Shown piece after piece: positions 9,195-17,595 of a DNA stretch of 64,000 nucleotides. The position numbers and the translations under genes were made by a program. Numbering within the stretch: position 1 is the first letter of the stretch; each line of letters starts with the position of its first letter. Below the pieces are notes generated by a model. The model was given only the letters and a program-made list of their open reading frames with translations. It was not told where the DNA came from and ran no database searches. The stretch spans positions 1 through 64,000 of the forward strand of contig CAVRGR010000001.1 of assembly GCA_963720775.1 (NCBI GenBank), written 5' to 3'. The stretch is from JAENVT01 sp963720775 (GTDB lineage: Bacteria > Actinomycetota > Acidimicrobiia > Acidimicrobiales > Ilumatobacteraceae).

Positions 9195-11501
9195 TCAGGG
9201 TTGGCGTGTCGAGTAGCTCGACGGCGCGGGGCGCAACCCGGGGAACTGGCCAAGGCGTTCCAACGCGGCGACCGTGCTGCGCATGGCGTCGGCCGGCACG
9301 GGATGGCTGATGAGGTAGCCCTGTGCCTTGGTACAGCCCAGGTCGCTGAGGACCTGGAGCTGGTGGACGCTCTCGACGCCCTCGGCGACCATGTCGAGGC
9401 CGAGCGAGCGGCCCATCGCCACGATGGTGCGGACGAGGGATCGATCGTTGGGGTTGTCGGCGACGCCGTGCACGAACGCCCGGTCGATCTTGATCCTCTG
9501 CAACGGAAACTTCTGGAGGAGCGACAGCGACGAGTAGCCGGTGCCGAAGTCGTCGAGGGCGATCCGCGCGCCGAGCGAGCGAACGCGGCGCAGCGTTGCC
9601 AGTGCCAACTCGGGCTCGGCGATCATGATGCTCTCGGTGACCTCGAGCCACAACAGCTGCGGGTTGACACCGGAGCGGGTGAGGGCCTCGTTGACGATCG
9701 ACGGGAAGTTCGGATCACTCAACTGCCGCGGCGACACGTTGACCGACATCGTCGCCGACTCGCTGCACACACCGTCGTCGATCCAGTGCCGTAGTTGTGT
9801 GAGTGCCTCGAGCAGGGCCCACGACCCGATGGGCACGATCGTGCCGGTGTCTTCGGCGATGGGGATGAACTCGGCGGGCGACACGATGGTGCCGTCGCCC
9901 TGCTGCCAACGCATCAGTGCCTCGAAGCCGACGACGTCGCCCGACTCGAGGTCGAGGATGGGCTGGTGGAAGAGTCGCAGCTCGCGGCGATCGAGCGCGC
10001 GGTAGAGCGCGGTCTCGACCGACAGGCGGTGAGCGACGCGCTCGTGCATCGATTCGTCGTAGACCGCCAGGCAGTTGCGGCCGGCGTCCTTGGCTCGGTA
10101 CATCGCTGTATCGGCATGGCGCAGTAGGTCTTCAGCCGATGAGCTGGAGCTCGGGCTGAGCGAGGCGACCCCGATGCTTGCGGTGACGAACACGTCGCCC
10201 TGGCTGATCGGCAGTGGTTCGCGGAAGATCGACAGCAGGCGCTCGGCCAACGCGAGCGACGCGCCGGGGGAGCGGGTCGACGGATCGAGCACGACGTATT
10301 CGTCGCCCGACAAGCGGGCAACGGTGGAGTGCTCGGGGGCCGCCTTCGACAGGCGCATCGCCACCATCTTCAGCACCTCGTCGCCGGCAGCGTGTCCGAG
10401 GCTGTCGTTGATGTTCTTGAATCGGTCGAGGTCGACGAAGTAGAGCGTGGGATGGCTGTCGGATTGCCATGCCATTCGCAAGCAGTCGTTGATCCGTTCG
10501 AGCAGCAGCAGGCGATTGGGGAGATTGGTGAGCGCGTCGGTTTGAGCGCTCATGCGCAGGTCGTTCTGAGTGCGGCCGTTGGCGCGCACCGACTGCGTGA
10601 CCCGCAACGTGACCGCGCCGGCAAGCACAAGGGCGGAAACCGAGCGAACCAGACCGTCGGTCCGGTCGACAGGCCCGGTCGCGGCCAGAGCGATGATCGG
10701 GATGACCAGCGACGAGGTGGTGAGGATCAGGCGTCCGAACATCCTGTGGTTGGCGGGTTCGTTGGTGGCGCGTTTCAGCCAGATCACGGTGGGGTGGATG
10801 AACGCGCCCGCTGCCGAGAAGTACGCGGCGACATAGGCTGCGGTCGCGGTGTTGGTCGCCCCTTCACCGATGTGGCCGGCGCTGAACAGACCCCACAGCA
10901 CGTCACCGCACAGGTTGAGGGCCATCGCCACGCTGACGAGCCAGATGGCAGGTTGGCGGCTTCCGGAACGTGAGAACAGCAACAGCACGAGAAGGAACAG
11001 GAGGACCGTACCGACCGGCTGGTAGGCATTGGCGAGGATCGATGGGCCGAGTGACCCGCCCTCGTGCTTCAGCGTGGGCTCGATCAACGCGACCCACGTG
11101 ATCAGCCATCCGCCGAGACCGACGATGAGGGCGTCACCGAGCACCGAACGGATGCTCGCGGACGCCCGGCCACTGAGCATGTGGATGAGGGCGATGATGA
11201 TGCACATCGAGCCGCAGAGCCCGAGGGCGTCCGACGCGTGACTGAACCCTGGGCTGTCGCTGAGGCTGTCGACGATCTGCGATGCGGCGAAGAACCCGCC
11301 GATCGCGCCGACGGCAACGATGAACTTCCGGTTGACGCGATGCACCCGCGCGGCAACGAAGGTGGCGATGACGAGAATGAGCGCGGCGACCAGGTACGCA
11401 GCGGTGCCGACCCAGGTGTCGGGCAGCGCGACGACAGCTGCCGCCAATGCAAACCCAATTCCGACCGCCCACCATGTCAGGGGGGCTAGCGCCCGCTTCA
11501 A
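9195..11501 (-). CDS. Membrane GGDEF/EAL cyclic-di-GMP protein
   Basis: About 768 residues from TTG 11501, preceded by GGGAGG; ATG 11567 is an alternative. N-terminal 300 residues hold eight or nine hydrophobic helices (for example WAVGIGFALAAAVVAL, VGTVLLFLLVLLLF). Then a GGDEF domain with FVDLDRFKNINDSLGHAAGD but a changed signature SGDEY, and an EAL domain with FEALMRW, SVNVSPRQL and the loop-6 motif LDDFGTGYSSLSL plus KIDRAFV. The EAL half keeps its metal-binding motifs and should hydrolyse c-di-GMP; the altered GGDEF may be weak or serve as GTP sensor. Stands alone, divergent from the gene at 11656. Confidence 0.85.
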   Translation of the reverse strand: MKRALAPLTWWAVGIGFALAAAVVALPDTWVGTAAYLVAALILVIATFVAARVHRVNRKFIVAVGAIGGFFAASQIVDSLSDSPGFSHASDALGLCGSMCIIIALIHMLSGRASASIRSVLGDALIVGLGGWLITWVALIEPTLKHEGGSLGPSILANAYQPVGTVLLFLLVLLLFSRSGSRQPAIWLVSVAMALNLCGDVLWGLFSAGHIGEGATNTATAAYVAAYFSAAGAFIHPTVIWLKRATNEPANHRMFGRLILTTSSLVIPIIALAATGPVDRTDGLVRSVSALVLAGAVTLRVTQSVRANGRTQNDLRMSAQTDALTNLPNRLLLLERINDCLRMAWQSDSHPTLYFVDLDRFKNINDSLGHAAGDEVLKMVAMRLSKAAPEHSTVARLSGDEYVVLDPSTRSPGASLALAERLLSIFREPLPISQGDVFVTASIGVASLSPSSSSSAEDLLRHADTAMYRAKDAGRNCLAVYDESMHERVAHRLSVETALYRALDRRELRLFHQPILDLESGDVVGFEALMRWQQGDGTIVSPAEFIPIAEDTGTIVPIGSWALLEALTQLRHWIDDGVCSESATMSVNVSPRQLSDPNFPSIVNEALTRSGVNPQLLWLEVTESIMIAEPELALATLRRVRSLGARIALDDFGTGYSSLSLLQKFPLQRIKIDRAFVHGVADNPNDRSLVRTIVAMGRSLGLDMVAEGVESVHQLQVLSDLGCTKAQGYLISHPVPADAMRSTVAALERLGQFPGLRPAPSSYSTRQP

Positions 11502-11655
11502 TACCCCTCCCTTGCCCGTCTCCAATTCCGGACAGGGTGCATCCACATCCCGTCCGGACCGCCTCATTAGGCTACACGAAAGGGACAAATTACACAAGGG
11601 GTGGTTTTCCCCGCGCGAGCAGTCACAGTATGTACCGAGGGAGGCCAACGGAACG

Positions 11656-12291
11656 ATGTTCGTCACACGTCACAATGCCGCAGTGGACAGGGGTCTGCTG
11701 GAGCGTTTGTGGGACCTGTACGAACTCGCCTACCGCCGAACCGCGGAGGAATCGGCCAGTCGGGAGATGTTCTTCCGCTCCGAGTTCGACGACGCGATCG
11801 CCGACCCGAGCAACCGATTGTGGGTGCTGTGGTCCGACGACGAGCCGGTGGCGATGGTGCTGATCGCCACGGACATCGCCACGACGCGTTACCTCAGCGG
11901 CCCCTACTTCGAGCGCCGGTTCACGGATCACGCCCGACGTGGAGCCGTGCACTACATCTTGTTCGTCGTCGTCCATCCCCGCTTTGCCGCCAAGGGAGCA
12001 CTGACCCGAATGGCTCGCGACGTCCTCGGTACTGAAGCAGCCGAAGGAGTCCTGCTGGTCTTCGATTCGCCGGAGATCAACCAGCCCCACGACGAGGGCG
12101 GTGCAGCGTTGCTCATGGAGCGCCTGGCCAACATGGTCTCCAGTGGAGTCCCGCTGCTTCCGCTCGATGTGTCGCGCTACTACGGCATCGACTTCGCGGC
12201 GGGTTCGGCGTACGTCGACAACTCGCAGCCGGCCGCGCAAACTTCCAGCGGGCGCACCGAGAAACCCACCGCGGTACCCGCCAGGCGCTAG
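11656..12291 (+). CDS. Putative GNAT-like acetyltransferase, function unknown
   Basis: ATG 11656 follows GAGGGAGG. 211 residues. The core LWVLWSDDEPVAMVLIATDI, then a charged stretch and YILFVVVHPRFAAKGALTRM resembles the beta-strand/helix pattern of an N-acyltransferase fold, where a strand is followed by a cofactor-binding loop. No classical Q/RxxGxG/A is seen, so the assignment is weak. C-terminal 30 residues are low complexity (Ser/Thr/Ala/Pro). It lies between the c-di-GMP gene (divergent) and phoH. Confidence 0.4.
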   Translation: MFVTRHNAAVDRGLLERLWDLYELAYRRTAEESASREMFFRSEFDDAIADPSNRLWVLWSDDEPVAMVLIATDIATTRYLSGPYFERRFTDHARRGAVHYILFVVVHPRFAAKGALTRMARDVLGTEAAEGVLLVFDSPEINQPHDEGGAALLMERLANMVSSGVPLLPLDVSRYYGIDFAAGSAYVDNSQPAAQTSSGRTEKPTAVPARR

Positions 12292-12324
12292 CGCTGCTTG
12301 GCGCGCAAACAGATGCAGGTTCGC

Positions 12325-12330
12325 TACCGT
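12325..12330 (+). promoter_or_regulatory. Probable -10 box (TACCGT) for phoH-ybeY-corC
   Basis: TACCGT fits the TANNNT consensus seen at many starts in this block; it would give a leader of about 48 nt before phoH, unlike the leaderless genes. Confidence 0.35.
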
Positions 12331-12384
12331 ATGGGCAAATGAGTCCCATTCCGGGCCCACCTTGCCCATGACCGCGCCTACCGC

Positions 12385-13353
12385 ATGACTGCCATCACTC
12401 GGGTGTACAGCGTCATCGTTCCCGGTGCGCACCTGATGCCAGCGCTGCTCGGCCAGCGCGACGTCAACTTGCGAATCATCGAGCAAGCCTTTCCGGCCGC
12501 CACGATCGTGGTGAGGGGCAACGAGATCACGATCGACGGTCCGCAGGCCGAGCTCGTGAGCCGACTCTTCGAAGAACTGATCGTTCTGCTGCAGGGTGGG
12601 CAGCATCTCGACGAAGGAACGCTGCAGCGATCCATTGCCATGATGCACGACAACGAACGGCCCAGCGCCGTCCTTACCGATGACATCATGCGCGGTGCCA
12701 AGGGCAAACCGGTGCGACCGAAGTCGGCGGGCCAGAAGCGATACATCGACGCCATCCGCAACAACGTGATCACGTTCGGGCTGGGGCCCGCCGGCACTGG
12801 CAAGAGTTGGTTGGCAGTGGCCATGGCAGTGCAGGCGCTGCAGACCAAACAGGTGCAACGGATCATCCTCACCCGGCCCGCCGTCGAGGCCGGCGAGCGT
12901 CTCGGGTTCCTTCCCGGTGATCTGATGGCCAAGATCGATCCGTATCTGCGGCCGTTGTACGACGCGTTGTACGACATGGTCGAGCCCGAGGGTGCCCAGC
13001 GTCTGCTCGAGCGCCAGGCGGTGGAGGTCGCGCCGTTGGCTTTCATGCGTGGCCGCACGTTGAACAGCAGCTTCATCATCCTCGACGAAGCTCAGAACGC
13101 GACGCCGGAGCAGATGAAGATGTTCCTCACCCGCATCGGTTTCGGTTCGAAGGTGGTCGTCACCGGTGACACGACTCAGGTCGACGTGCCCGATGGGCGC
13201 AGCGGCCTGCTCGGCCTCGAGCACACCCTCGCCGGCATCGAAGGCCTTGCGTTCGTGCGTCTCGGCACGGGCGATGTGGTTCGACATCGCATCGTCGCCG
13301 ACATCGTCGCCGCCTACGGGCGCGCCGACGAACGCAAGGCGGCGCCCTCGTGA
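12385..13353 (+). CDS. phoH: PhoH family ATPase
   Basis: 322 residues. Walker A GLGPAGTGKSWLAVAMA at about residues 132-148, arginine/proline motif ILTRPAVEAGERLGFLPGDL, Walker B FIILDEAQNATPEQMKMFL, and VVTGDTTQVDVP, all typical of PhoH-like (PhoH/YbeZ) proteins, thought to act in RNA metabolism together with YbeY. The N-terminal 80 residues resemble a KH-like region as in YbeZ. The stop overlaps the GTG start of ybeY by 3 nt, giving the conserved phoH-ybeY-corC order. Confidence 0.92.
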   Translation: MTAITRVYSVIVPGAHLMPALLGQRDVNLRIIEQAFPAATIVVRGNEITIDGPQAELVSRLFEELIVLLQGGQHLDEGTLQRSIAMMHDNERPSAVLTDDIMRGAKGKPVRPKSAGQKRYIDAIRNNVITFGLGPAGTGKSWLAVAMAVQALQTKQVQRIILTRPAVEAGERLGFLPGDLMAKIDPYLRPLYDALYDMVEPEGAQRLLERQAVEVAPLAFMRGRTLNSSFIILDEAQNATPEQMKMFLTRIGFGSKVVVTGDTTQVDVPDGRSGLLGLEHTLAGIEGLAFVRLGTGDVVRHRIVADIVAAYGRADERKAAPS

Positions 13354-13946
13354 GTGATGACGGTCGTCCGCGGCTGGCCCGCCCTCAGCGAGTCGGCGGA
13401 GATGGAGTTCCGGAGGTCTTCTGTGCCGACGAGCAAGCGGCGCTGCCCGTCGACCTCCAGCGGTGGCAACAACTCGCCTTCGACGTGCTGATCGCCGAGG
13501 GGGTGCGCGGCCTGGCTGAGCTGGCAGTGCTGTTCGTCAGCGAACGGGAGATGGCCGAGCTCAACGACAGCTACCTGGGCAAGCCAGGAGCGACCGACGT
13601 GCTCGCCTTTCCGATCGACGCTGCCGAGGCGGAGATCGTGCAGCACGGGCAACCACCCAGCCGCGGCCCCGATCGAGCCCCGCCCGATCCCGCCGACATG
13701 CCCTTGCTGCTCGGCGACGTCGTGATCTGTCCGGCAGTTGCCGCACGGCAGGCACCCGAACACGCCGGCACGGTCGACGACGAACTGGCCCTGCTCGTCG
13801 TGCACGGTGTGTTGCATGTGCTCGGTCACGATCACAACGATGCGACCGAGCGCGCGGCGATGCAAGCTCGAGAGCGTGAGCTGCTCGTGCTCCATCACTG
13901 GCGCGGCGACGCACCCTCCACCTTTCGCCAGGAGCACGACGCCTGA
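13350..13946 (+). CDS. ybeY: Endoribonuclease YbeY (rRNA maturation)
   Basis: 198 residues from GTG 13350. The zinc site HGVLHVLGHDH (HxxxHxxGHxH) near residues 151-161 and the motif MAELNDSYLGKPGATDVLAF are diagnostic. Between them lies a Pro/Arg-rich insertion (about residues 96-116) that longer actinobacterial forms carry. YbeY is a single-strand endoribonuclease in 16S rRNA 3' end maturation and ribosome quality control. Overlaps phoH upstream and corC downstream (stop and ATG share a base). Confidence 0.92.
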   Translation: MSDDGRPRLARPQRVGGDGVPEVFCADEQAALPVDLQRWQQLAFDVLIAEGVRGLAELAVLFVSEREMAELNDSYLGKPGATDVLAFPIDAAEAEIVQHGQPPSRGPDRAPPDPADMPLLLGDVVICPAVAARQAPEHAGTVDDELALLVVHGVLHVLGHDHNDATERAAMQARERELLVLHHWRGDAPSTFRQEHDA

Positions 13947-15244
13947 TGATTGCGTTCAGCAACGTCGACATGCTGATGCTGTTGACGATCTTCGCGCTGT
14001 TGATCGTGCTGATCTTCACGTCGATCGCCGAGATGGGTCTGTCGCGAATCACAAGGACCAAGGCGGCGTCCCTGGCCGACAGCGGTCACAAGTCGGCACG
14101 CACCTTGCAGAAGCTCGTCAGCTCACCCGAGCGCTGGGTGAACCCGCTGCTGTTGACGATCAACGTCTGCCAAACGGTGCAGGCCACACTCACGGGCATC
14201 CTCTCGGCGAGGTTGTGGGGCACCTACGGGGTGATCGTCGGTGTCATCGCCAACGTCTTGGTCTTCTTCGTCCTTGCCGAGGCCGTGCCGAAGACATACG
14301 CGGTCCTGCATCCGCAGAAGGCCGCGCTGGCCACGGCGCGTCCAACAGCAGCCCTTGTTGCATTTCCGCCGTTGCGACTCATCTCCAAGGGACTGATCGG
14401 CCTGACCAACGTGATCGTGCGCGGCAAGGGTCTCGAGCAGGGTCCGTTCGTATCGGAATCCGAGCTGCTCGGCATCGTCGAGGTGGCGAGTCAGGAAGGC
14501 GTCGTCGAGAACGAGGAACGCGAGCTGATCGAGAGCATCATCGAGTTCGGCGACACGGTGGCTCGCGAGGTGATGGTGCCCCGACCCGACATCGTCACCC
14601 TCGAAGACACGTCGACGGTGACCGAGGCGCTCGACCTGGCGATCAGCCATGGGTTCAGCCGGCTACCGGTACTGGGCAGCGGAGGAGAGGACGACGTCGT
14701 CGGGATCGCCTACACCAAGGATCTCATGCAAGCGGAGCGCAACGATGAAGGCGACCATCCCCTCACCGAGTTCTTGCGCACTGCCAGGTTCGTGCCCGAG
14801 AACAAGCCGGTCAATCGGTTGATGCGCGAGATGCAAGCCGAGAAGTTCCACCTGGCACTGGTCGCCGACGAATACGGAGCGTTGGCCGGTCTGATCACTC
14901 TCGAGGACTGCCTCGAGGAACTGGTGGGTGAGATCGTCGACGAGCACGACGAGGAGGAGACGGAAGTGCAACGCCTGGCCGATGGCGACTACTCCGTCGA
15001 TGGCAGCATGAGCATCGAGGATCTCAACGACCTGCTCGATCTGGGGATCCCCGACGAGTACTGGGAGACCGTCGCCGGGTTCCTGTTCGGGACCCTCGAG
15101 CACGTTCCGGAAGCCGGTGAGAGCCTGACGTACGAGGGATGGCGCTTCACCGCGACGGAAGTCGAAGGCCGCCGGATCCGACGCGTCGAGGTCAGTCGCG
15201 ACCCGGCGATCGACGCCTCGTCGCTGGAGATCGACAGCCGGTAG
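13946..15244 (+). CDS. HlyC/CorC family transporter-type membrane protein (DUF21, CBS pair, CorC domain)
   Basis: 432 residues. N-terminal DUF21 with three to four membrane helices (MLMLLTIFALLIVLIFTSI; IVGVIANVLVFFVLAEAVPK), then two CBS domains (VAREVMVPRPDIVTLED; VNRLMREMQAEKFHLALVAD with EYGALAGLITLEDCLEELVG), and a C-terminal CorC_HlyC domain (DYSVDGSMSIEDLNDLLDL). Family members act in Mg/Co efflux or homeostasis. Third gene of the phoH operon; the final TAG also forms part of the -10 box of the next gene. Confidence 0.9.
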   Translation: MIAFSNVDMLMLLTIFALLIVLIFTSIAEMGLSRITRTKAASLADSGHKSARTLQKLVSSPERWVNPLLLTINVCQTVQATLTGILSARLWGTYGVIVGVIANVLVFFVLAEAVPKTYAVLHPQKAALATARPTAALVAFPPLRLISKGLIGLTNVIVRGKGLEQGPFVSESELLGIVEVASQEGVVENEERELIESIIEFGDTVAREVMVPRPDIVTLEDTSTVTEALDLAISHGFSRLPVLGSGGEDDVVGIAYTKDLMQAERNDEGDHPLTEFLRTARFVPENKPVNRLMREMQAEKFHLALVADEYGALAGLITLEDCLEELVGEIVDEHDEEETEVQRLADGDYSVDGSMSIEDLNDLLDLGIPDEYWETVAGFLFGTLEHVPEAGESLTYEGWRFTATEVEGRRIRRVEVSRDPAIDASSLEIDSR

Positions 15245-15254
15245 CTTCCCCGTC
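15242..15254 (+). promoter_or_regulatory. Leaderless promoter of the SDR gene; -10 overlaps corC stop
   Basis: TAGCTT (15242-15247) lies 7 nt before ATG 15255, with no Shine-Dalgarno. Its first three bases are the stop codon of the preceding gene. Confidence 0.55.
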
Positions 15255-16007
15255 ATGCAGATTTCGCTGGAGGGGAAGGTCGCGCTCGTCACCGGTGCGT
15301 CGAAGGGGATCGGCCGAGCCATCGCCGGCTCGCTCGCCGATGCGGGAGCAAAGGTGATGCTGAGCTCACGCAAGAAGGATCAGCTCGACATCGCTGCGGC
15401 CGAAATCGGCGGCGAAACAGCGGTCTACGCTGCCAACGCCGGTGACATCGACGCCGCCAAGGCCTGCGTCGCGGCGACGATCGAGCAGTTCGGCGCACTC
15501 GACATCCTGGTCAACAACGCGGCCACCAACCCCTACTACGGGCCGACGCTGGGGGTCGATCCCGGACGATTCGACAAGACCTTCCAAGTCAATCTGCGAG
15601 GTCCCCTGTTCTGGTGCCAGGCTGCGTGGGAGCAGGCAATGCGGGCCAAGCCCGGTGTCATCATCAACATTGCCTCGGTCGGCGGCCTGCGCACCGAGGG
15701 TGCGCTCGGCGTGTACAACCTCTCGAAGGCTGCGTTGATCCACCTCACGCGTCAACTGGCAGCTGAACTGGGCCCGACGCGTGTGGTTGGTATCGCTCCT
15801 GGCCTCGTGAAGACCGACTTCGCCGCTGTGCTTGTGGAGAACTTTGGGGATCGCCTCGCCAATTCGATGCCGCTCGGCCGCCTCGGCGTGCCCCAGGACA
15901 TCGCCAATCTGGCAACGTTCCTCGCCTCCGATCTGGCATCGTGGATCACCGGTGAGACCTATGTGATCGACGGCGGCGCCGGTGTTCGCTCATCGGCGAT
16001 GGAGTAG
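15255..16007 (+). CDS. Short-chain dehydrogenase/reductase
   Basis: 250 residues, classical SDR. Cofactor loop TGASKGIGRAIA at residues 14-25, NNA motif VNNAATNPYYG, catalytic Ser in IINIASVGG and Tyr/Lys in YNLSKAALIHLT, C-terminal motif ITGETYVIDGGAG. It is of the FabG/3-oxoacyl or sugar-alcohol dehydrogenase type with unknown substrate. It has its own leaderless promoter and is followed by an inverted-repeat region. Confidence 0.88.
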   Translation: MQISLEGKVALVTGASKGIGRAIAGSLADAGAKVMLSSRKKDQLDIAAAEIGGETAVYAANAGDIDAAKACVAATIEQFGALDILVNNAATNPYYGPTLGVDPGRFDKTFQVNLRGPLFWCQAAWEQAMRAKPGVIINIASVGGLRTEGALGVYNLSKAALIHLTRQLAAELGPTRVVGIAPGLVKTDFAAVLVENFGDRLANSMPLGRLGVPQDIANLATFLASDLASWITGETYVIDGGAGVRSSAME

Positions 16008-16107
16008 TGCTCCGACGGGCAACGTTTGCCCGCGTCCGCGTACGCCCCGACCGCCGATGTCGGGCACCACACAGGCGCCTGCTCGAGCAGCGTCGTTCCA
16101 GCGATCT

Positions 16108-16200
16108 TGGGCGCGACTGTGGAAGCCCGCCTTCCAAAATCGCGCCCATTGGACCTGCTTGGGCGAGAGAACAGAAGTCGCACGTCCAAGTTCGCGCCCA
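16108..16200. repeat. Compound extragenic palindrome between convergent genes
   Basis: TGGGCGCGA (16108-16116) pairs perfectly with TCGCGCCCA (16140-16148), and inside it GGAAG pairs with CTTCC around CCCGC. A further TTCGCGCCCA copy sits at 16191-16200, with TTGGAC (16149-16154) opposing GTCCAA (16184-16189). The nested structure lies between the ends of the SDR and MFS genes and may terminate both. Confidence 0.5.
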
Positions 16201-16246
16201 TGCGAGTCCGTCACGCGGCGACCGAGACGCGAACGCCGACCAGGCA

Positions 16247-17530
16247 TCACAACGGCTCGGCATCGATCGCCGTCGGAGTGTCGTCGAAGGCTGCGCGAAC
16301 ACTCGAGCGCGTCATGTTGGCGATGCTGCTCGGGGTGATCGAGGAGGACAACGTGATCAACGCGATGGCCCCCATCGCCGCGCCGAAGAAGAACGGGGCC
16401 CGAAGCCCGAACTCTCGCGCGGCGATGCCACCGAGTGCCGCACCGACGGAGATCGAGCCCCACACCAGCCAGCGATAGACACTGTTGACCCGCCCGAACA
16501 GGTGGGCGGGGACGATTCGCTGACGTAGAGACACCGTCACCGTGTTCCAAACGGTCGTGCCGAACGCCATCGCCGCGGTGACCGTCGCGCTGACCCACAG
16601 GCGCGGCCAGAAGCCCTCTGCGAACATGCACAGCGTCCAAACGACGACCGTGCCATAGATGATCGTCACGACACTGATTCGCCTCGACAGGCGTTCGGCA
16701 ACGAGACCCCCGGCGACGGCACCGACCGCGCCGATTGCGATGAGCGCGCCATACCAACGGTCGCTGAGGTGCAACAGGTCTTGGGCGAAGAGCACGAAGA
16801 TCGCGGCCGTCATCTGCATGCCGAGGAGCGAGAGGCTGGCCGCAAGGGCCAGACCGCGCAGCACTCGGTGCCTGAACAGCCATCGCAGACCCTCGACGAT
16901 GTCGGCGCGGAGCCGAGGGGCTTTGCCGGCCATCGGAGGCGACGGCTTGGCCGCCAATTGGATGGTGAACACCAACATGGCGGCGATCACAAAGCTGGCG
17001 GAGTCGACACCGAACGGCAGCCACAACGCGGCGACGAACAGCAGGCTGCCGATCAGCGTGCCGACGAAGCTGTTGGCCGCGACCTCGGCGGCGAAGCGGC
17101 GGCCGTTCGCCTTCTCGAGTTGCTCGAAGGGCACGATCGACGGGACGAGGGCCTGCGAGGCGTTGTCGAAGAACACTTCGGCGACCCCGAGGCACGCGGC
17201 GACGACCCACAACATCCAGACCTCGGCCCGGTCGGTGGCCACAGCAATGGTGAGCGCACCGATGACCGCGCATCGGAACACGTCGGCCCGCACCATCAGC
17301 AAGCGGTGGTCGATGCGATCGACCATGGCCCCGATCGGCAACGACAACAGCAACCAGGGAAGCGCCGCGGCTACTCCGACGAATGAAATCGACAGTTCGC
17401 TGCGCGTCAGCCTGGCTGCAAGCAGCGGCAGCGCGACGATGAACACACCGTCGCCGAGATTGGAGATCGTGCTTGCCGTCCACAGGCGCCAGTACGCCGG
17501 CGGCAGCCGAGCCGTGTCGTTTGATTTCAC
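16247..17530 (-). CDS. Major facilitator superfamily exporter (MFS_3/EntS-like)
   Basis: About 427 residues from GTG 17530 (VKSNDTARLPPAYWRLWTAS). Twelve hydrophobic segments; cytoplasmic loop GAMVDRIDHRLLMVRADVFR between helices 2 and 3 is the MFS loop-2 signature. The family type (W.L....IS.LGDG at the N-terminus, DNASQALVPSIVP after helix 4) matches drug or siderophore exporters. A second member of the same broad family is at 45953. Convergent with the SDR gene. Substrate unknown. Confidence 0.85.
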   Translation of the reverse strand: MKSNDTARLPPAYWRLWTASTISNLGDGVFIVALPLLAARLTRSELSISFVGVAAALPWLLLSLPIGAMVDRIDHRLLMVRADVFRCAVIGALTIAVATDRAEVWMLWVVAACLGVAEVFFDNASQALVPSIVPFEQLEKANGRRFAAEVAANSFVGTLIGSLLFVAALWLPFGVDSASFVIAAMLVFTIQLAAKPSPPMAGKAPRLRADIVEGLRWLFRHRVLRGLALAASLSLLGMQMTAAIFVLFAQDLLHLSDRWYGALIAIGAVGAVAGGLVAERLSRRISVVTIIYGTVVVWTLCMFAEGFWPRLWVSATVTAAMAFGTTVWNTVTVSLRQRIVPAHLFGRVNSVYRWLVWGSISVGAALGGIAAREFGLRAPFFFGAAMGAIALITLSSSITPSSIANMTRSSVRAAFDDTPTAIDAEPL

Positions 17531-17595
17531 CGTGGGGCAGCCCCGACCAAGACCGTCGCAAGTCCAGAAAGTCTGTTCCGCATGTCGGGCCGACC

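Noticed and set aside
11623..13287. 554-codon ORF on the minus strand opposite phoH and the GNAT-like gene
   Set aside because: It is the high-GC shadow of real plus-strand genes: composition is rich in Arg/Gly/His with no domain pattern, while phoH on the other strand is unmistakable.
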